A DNA stretch of 64,000 nt from Eriocheir sinensis (lineage: Eukaryota > Arthropoda > Malacostraca > Decapoda > Varunidae), in contig NW_026111787.1 of assembly GCF_024679095.1 (NCBI RefSeq), positions 558,001 through 622,000 on the forward strand. Reading direction: 5' to 3'. Under the pieces are notes generated by a model that did not search any database, was not told where the DNA came from, and saw nothing but the letters and a program-made list of their open reading frames with translations. Positions 57,009 to 64,000 of this stretch are shown piece by piece. The stretch's first letter is position 1; every line of letters begins with the position of its first letter. The position numbers and the translations under genes are program-made.

Positions 57009-58470
57009 CGTTTACTCATACAAATTTATATTATTTTATTGGTATTTTGTTTATTTATTTTGATACGAATTACATGATTATATGTGTATTTTGTACATAT
57101 TTTTTATACGTATTTACATTATTTAATGAGTATTTTGTTTATATATTTTCATACAAATTTACGTTATTATATGTGTATTTGTATAAATATTTTGATACAA
57201 ATTTACTTTATTTCATGTATTTTGTATATATATTTCAATTCAAATTTAGCTTATTTCGTGTGTATTTTGTATATATTTTCATACAAATTTAATTACTTCT
57301 GTGTATTTTTGTATATAGTTTTATATAAATTTACGTTATTTTATGTGTATTTTGTATATTTATATTCATACAAATACACATTCTTTTATTGGTATTTTGT
57401 TTATTTATTTTGATACGAATTTACATTATTTTATGTGTATTTTGTATACATTTTTTTATACGTATTTACTTCATTTTATGTGTATTTTGTATATATATTT
57501 TTATAGAAATCTACGTTATTTTATGTGTATTCGTATATATATATATATTTTGAAACAAATTTACATTGTTTTATATGTATTTTGCATATCTATTTCAATA
57601 CAAATTTACCTTATTGTATGTGTTTTTTGTATATTTATTTTAATACAAATTTATTTTTTGATGTGTATTTTGGTATATATATTTTTATAAATAAAAAAAA
57701 TGCGTTATTTTATGGGTATTTTGCTTCTTTATTTTCATACAAATTTACATTATTTTATTAATATTCTGTGTATTTATTTTGATACGATTTTACATTACTC
57801 TATTTGTGTTTTGTACATATTTTTTTTATACAAATTTACGTTATTTTAAGTGTATTTGTTTATGTATTTTCATTCAAATTTACATTATTTTATGTGTATT
57901 TTGTGTATGTATTTCAATACAAATTTACCTAATTTTATGTGTATTTTGTATATTTATTTTCATACAAATTTAAAATATTTTTGTGTTTTTTGTACATAGT
58001 TTGATACAAATTTAGGTTATTTTATGTGTATTTTGTATATCTATTTTCATACAAATACACATTCTTTTACTGATATTTTGTTTATTTATTTTGACGCGAA
58101 TTTACATTATTTAATGTGTATTTTGTATATAAATTTTTATACGTATTTATATAATTTCATGTGTATTTTGTATAGTTTTAAACAAATTTATATTATTTAA
58201 TGTGTATTCTGTATATATATATTTACACAAATACACATTCTTTTATTGGTATTTTGTTTATTTATTTTGATATTAATTTACATTATTTTATGTGTATTTT
58301 GTATACATTTTTTATACGTATTTACTTAATTTTATGTGTATTTTGTATATATATTTTTATAGAAATCTACTTATTTCATGTGTATTCGTATATATATTTT
58401 GAAACAAATTTACATTGTTTATATGTATTTTGCATATCTATTTTTGTGTATTCTGTATTTATTTTTGTTA
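57009..58470 (+). repeat. 45-bp satellite, block 31
   Basis: The first 1.1 kb is the direct partner of 9,613-10,730 (offset about 47.4 kb). From 58,200 it resembles the inverse of 62,225-62,510. One D-type monomer has gained an extra TATATA (57,535-57,550). Confidence 0.87.
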
Positions 58471-59322
<852 letters not shown>

Positions 59323-60363
59323 ATATCTATTTTTTTTAATACAAAATCTAATATTTTGTGTTTTTTCGTATATATATTTTTATAAAAAATGTGTTATTTT
59401 ATGGGTATTTTGCATCTTAATTTTCATACAAATGTACATTATTTTATTAATATTTTCTGTATTTATTTTAATACGATTTTACATTATTTTATTTATGTTT
59501 TATATATATTTTTTTATACATATTTACATTATTTAATGTGTTTTTTGTATATATATTTGATACATATTTACGTTATTTTATGTGTATTTGTTTATATATT
59601 TTGACACAAATTTACAATATATTATGGGTATTTTGTATATATATTTCAAAAGAAATTTACCTAGTTTTATATGTATTTTGAATAACTATTTTCATACAAA
59701 GTCATATTATTTTTATGTATTTTTGAATATATTTCAATACAATATTTAGTTATGTTATGTGTATTTTGTAAATCTATTTTCATTCAAATATATATCATTT
59801 TATTGGTATTTTGTTGATTTATATTGATACGAATTTACATTATTTTATATGTACTTTGTATATATATTTTTATACGCATTTACATTTTTTTATATTTATT
59901 TTGAATATATAATCTTATACAAATTCATGGTATTTTATGTGTATTTGTATATATATTTTCATATAAATTTACATTATTTTATGTGTATTTTGTACATATA
60001 TTTCATTACAAATTTACCTTATTTTATGTTTATTTTGTATGTGTATTTTGTACATTTATATTTATACAAATACACATTCTTTTATTGGTATTTTGTTTAT
60101 TTATTTTGTTTCGAGTTTATATTATTTTATGTGTATTTTGTTTACATTTTTTTATACGTATTTACTTAATTTTATGTGTATTTTGTATATATATTTTTAT
60201 AGAAATCTACGTTTTTTTATGTGTATTCGTATATATATTTTGAAACAAATTTACATTGTTTTATATATATTTTTGCATATATCTTTCAATAGAAGTTTAC
60301 CTTATTGTATGTGCATTTTGTATATTTATTTCAATACAAATTTAAATATTTTATGTGTATACA
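59323..60363 (+). repeat. 45-bp satellite, block 33
   Basis: The first 260 bp resembles 15,660-15,920. From 59,590 to 60,250 it is a close direct copy of 500-1,160 (offset about 59.09 kb). The right edge, GTGTATACATGTAC, is locally palindromic. Confidence 0.86.
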
Positions 60364-61318
60364 TGTACAAAAAATACATAAAATAATGTAGATTTGTATG
60401 AAATGAAAACAAATACATTTTATATAAATATATATACAAAATACACATAGAATAATGTAAAATCATATTAAAATAAATACACAGATTATCAATAAAATAA
60501 CGTAAATTTCTATGAAAATAACGATGCAAAATACCCATAAAATAAAGCATAAATTTATAAAAATACATATACAAAAATACACATAGATTAATCAAATTTG
60601 TATTAAAATTAATATACAAAATGCACATACAATAAGGTAAATTTGTATTGAAAAAATATGCAAAATACACATAAAACAATGTAAATTTGTTTCAAAATAT
60701 ATATACGAATACACATAAAATAACGCAGATTTCTATAGAAATATATATACAAAATACACTTGAAATAATGTAAATACGTATAAAATATATATATAAAATA
60801 CACATTAAATAATGTTAATTCGTGTCAAAATAAATAAACAAAATATCATGAAAAGAATGTGTATTTGTATGAAAATAGATATACAAAATACACATAAAAT
60901 AACCTAAATTTGTATAAAACTATAAACAAAAATACACAAAAATAATTTAAACTTGTATGAAAATAAATATACAAAAAACATATAAATTAGGTAAATTTGT
61001 ATTGAAATACATATACAAAATACACATAAAATAATGTAAATTTGAATGAAAATATATAAACATATAGAATTAAAATATAGTAAATTTTTATCAAATATAT
61101 ATACAAAAACACATTAAATAATGTAAATATGTATAAAAAAATATATACAAAACACAAATAAAATAATGTAAAATCGTATGAAAATAAATACAGAAAATAT
61201 TAATAAAATAATGTAAATTTGTATGAAAATTAAGATGCAAAATACCCATAAAATAACGCATTTATTTTAAAAATATATATACGAAAAAACATAAAATATT
61301 TGATTTTGTATTAAAATC
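60364..61318 (-). repeat. 45-bp satellite, block 34 (inverted)
   Basis: From about 60,565 to 61,316 it is a third direct copy of 2,980-3,736 (second copy at 49,530-50,285). The part before it resembles the inverse of 34,320-34,530. Confidence 0.86.
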
Positions 61319-62222
61319 ATTGATATTATTTTATGTGTATTTTGTTTACCTTCTTTTTATACGTATTTACCTACTTTTATGTGAATTTTGTATATATATT
61401 TTTATAGAAATCTACGTTATTTTATGTGTATTCGTATATATATTTTGAAACAAATTTACATTGTTTTATATGTATTTTTGCATATCTCTTTCAACAGAAG
61501 TTTACCTTATTGTATGTGCATTTTGTATATTTATTTCAATACAAATTTAAATATTTTATGTGTATTTTGGTATATATATTTTTATAAGAAATGCGCTATT
61601 TGATGGGAATTTTGCATCTAAATTTTCATACAAATTTACATTATTTTATTAATATTCGGTGTATTTATTTTGATACGATTTTACATTATTCTATTTCTTT
61701 TTTGTATATATTTTTTTTTATACATATTTACATTATTTAATGTGTATCTTGCATATATATTAAATACAAATTTATTATCTATTATTTATTTTCATACAAA
61801 TACACATTCTTTTCATGATATTTTGTTTATTTATTTTGTCACGAATTTACATTACTAATATGTATTTTATATATATATATTTTTATACGTATTTACATAA
61901 TTTCATGTGTATTTTGTATATATATTTCTATAGAAATCTACGTTATTTTATGTGTATTCGTATATATATTTTGAAACAAATTTACACTGTTTTATTTGTA
62001 TTTTGCGTTTTTTTTTCAATACAAATATACCTTTTTGTATGTGTGAATTTTGTATATTAATTTTAATACAAATTTAATCATTCTATGTGTATTTTTGTAT
62101 ATGTTTAAAAAAAAAATGCTTTATCTTATGGGTATTTTGCATCTTTATTTTCATACAAATTTAAATTATTTTATTGATATTCTGTGAACCTATTTTGATA
62201 CGATTTTACATTATTCTATGTA
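61319..62222 (+). repeat. 45-bp satellite, block 35
   Basis: The first part matches 18,330-18,950. The second part matches 31,590-31,868. A monomer near 61,869-61,880 has only a short TA run where its inverted partner at 58,818 is greatly expanded. Confidence 0.86.
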
Positions 62223-63672
62223 TAACAAAAATAAATACAGAATACACAAAAATAGATATGCAAAATACATATAAACAATGTAAATTTGTTTCAAAATATA
62301 TATACGAATAAACATGAAATAAGGTAGATTTCTATAAAAATATATATACAAAATACACATAAAATTAAGTAAATACGTATAAAAAATGTATACAAAATAC
62401 ACATAAAATAATGTAAATTAGTATCAAAATAAATAAACAAAATACCAATAAAAGAATGTGTATTTGTATAAATATGTATATACAAAATACACATTAAATA
62501 ATATAAATTTGTTTAAAACTATACAAAATACACATGAAATGATGAAAAATACGTATAAAAATATATATACAAAATACACATTAAATAATGTAAATTCGCG
62601 TCAAAATAAATAAACAAAATATCAATAAAAGAATGTGTATTTGTATGAAAATAGATATACAAAACACACCTAAAATAACCTAAATTTGTATCAAACTATA
62701 TACAAAAATACACAAAAATATTTTAAATTTGTATGAAAATAAATATACAAAATACACATAAAATTAGGTAAATTTGTATTGAAATACATACACAAAATAC
62801 ACATAAAATAATGTAAATTTGAATGAAAATACATAAAGAAATACACTTAAAATAACGTAAATTTGTATAAAAAAATATGTACAAAACACAAATAGAATAA
62901 TGTAAAATCGTATCAAAATAAATACACAGAATATTAATAAAATAATGTAAACTTGAATGAAAATAAAGAAGCAAAATACCCATAAAATAACGCTTTTTTT
63001 TATAAAAATATATATACCAAAATACACATCAAAAAATTAAATTTGTATTAAAATAAATATACAAAAAACACATACAATAAGGTAAATTTGTATTGAAATA
63101 GATATGCAAAATACATATAAAACAATGTAAATTTGTTTTAAAATATATATACGAATACACATAAAATAACGTAGATTTCCATAAAAATATATATACAAAA
63201 TACACATAAAATGAAGTAAATACGTATAAAAAAATGTATACAAAAAACACATGAAATAAAGTAAATTCGTATCAAAATAAATAAACAAAATACCAATAAA
63301 AGAATGTGTATTTGTATAAATATAAATATACAAAATACACATAAAATAACGTAAATTTATATAAAACTATATACAAAAATACACAGAAGTAATTAAATTT
63401 GTATGAAAATATATACAAAATACACACAAAATAAGCTAAATTTGAATTGAAATATATATACAAAATACATGAAATAAAGTAAATTTGTATCAAAATATTT
63501 ATACAAATACACATATAATAACGTAAATTTGTATGAAAATATATAAACAAAATACACATTAAATAATGTAAATACGTATAAAAAAAATATGTACAAAATA
63601 CACATATAATCATGTAATTCGTATCAAAATAAATAAACAAAATACCAATAAAATAATATAAATTTGTATGAG
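62223..63672 (-). repeat. 45-bp satellite, block 36 (inverted)
   Basis: From about 62,590 to 63,672 it is the inverse of 57,009-58,100 and 9,613-10,690, ending at the reverse complement of the CACGTTTACTCATAC switch. The J/K fusion recurs near 62,870. Confidence 0.87.
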
Positions 63673-64000
63673 TAAACGTGTATGTTGCATATTTTTTCAA
63701 CACAAATTTACCTTATTATATACGCATTTTGTATATTAATTTTAATACAAATTTAATTATTCGATGTGTATTTTTGTATCTGTATTTTTATAAACATATG
63801 CTTTATTTTTGGGTTAATTTGCATCTTTATTTTCATACAAATTTACATTATTTTATTGATATTCTGCTCATTCATTTTGATACGAATTGACATTATTCTA
63901 TGTGTATTTTGTAATTATTTTTCATACAAATTTACGTTATTTTATGTGTATTTGTTTATATATTTTGACACAAATTTACAATATTTTATGGGTATTTGTA
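63673..64000 (+). repeat. 45-bp satellite, block 37 (runs off the window)
   Basis: About seven forward monomers matching the inverse of 56,360-56,640 and resembling 270-520 directly. The array continues past the window edge. Confidence 0.85.

Larger units (their letters stand above)
56381..57110. repeat. 364-bp tandem duplication spanning an orientation switch
   Basis: The motif AATGAGCAGAATATC occurs at 56,451 and 56,815, and CACGTTTACTCATAC near 56,642 and 57,008. Each copy contains the end of a minus block, the switch and the start of a plus block. Duplicating it created the extra blocks 29 and 30. The outer limits are approximate. Confidence 0.82.
49524..58140. repeat. Large direct segmental duplication, right copy
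   Basis: Partner of 2,972-10,730. About 0.86 kb longer, mostly from the extra sequence at 56,110-56,550 and the tandem duplication at 56,381-57,110. Copies differ by scattered substitutions and small indels, so they are not a simple assembly repeat. Confidence 0.82.

Overview
This window holds no gene that I can support. Essentially all 64 kb is one AT-rich satellite family with a monomer of 44-46 bp, usually 45. One 60-base line that I counted is about 83% A+T. Read on its T-rich strand, a typical monomer starts ATTTTATGTGTATTTTGTAT and ends ATACAAATTTACATT. Because 45 bp is 15 codons and most monomers carry no TAA, TAG or TGA on that strand, long frames stay open, often in all three frames at once. 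The longest I saw is 218 codons, at 39,331-39,987. Their translations are 15-residue F/Y/I/L/C-rich repeats and look like by-products of the array, not proteins.

The window points to a eukaryotic nuclear chromosome, in satellite heterochromatin of a centromeric, pericentromeric, subtelomeric or sex-chromosome kind. There are no dense genes, ribosome-binding sites, operons, tRNAs, rRNAs or phage genes, and the repeats show multi-level higher-order structure. The species cannot be named from this sequence.

Layout: the array is a mosaic of 37 blocks that alternate in orientation, with 36 head-to-head or tail-to-tail switches. Here '+' means the T-rich strand reads left to right. The largest blocks are + at 33,208-45,537, + at 22,585-29,814, - at 45,538-50,610 and + at 15,339-20,198. 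The smallest are islands of 70-130 bp at 2,841-2,966, 11,605-11,693, 31,869-31,938 and 56,642-56,738. By my reading about 22 of the 36 switches fall into seven recurring junction classes, so the switches were amplified together with their flanks.

Higher order: a cycle of 16 distinguishable monomers (about 710 bp, cleanest at 44,104-44,812) is nested in a longer unit of about 3.4 kb, in tandem at 33,207-42,585. On top of this lie a direct segmental duplication (2,972-10,730 and 49,524-58,140), several inverted pairs, and recent local tandem duplications of 281, 291, 364, about 800 and 435 bp; the 435-bp pair reads as identical. Three (TA)n tracts and one (ATT)n tract have expanded inside monomers. 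Block edges were placed by eye and are good to about 20 bp.
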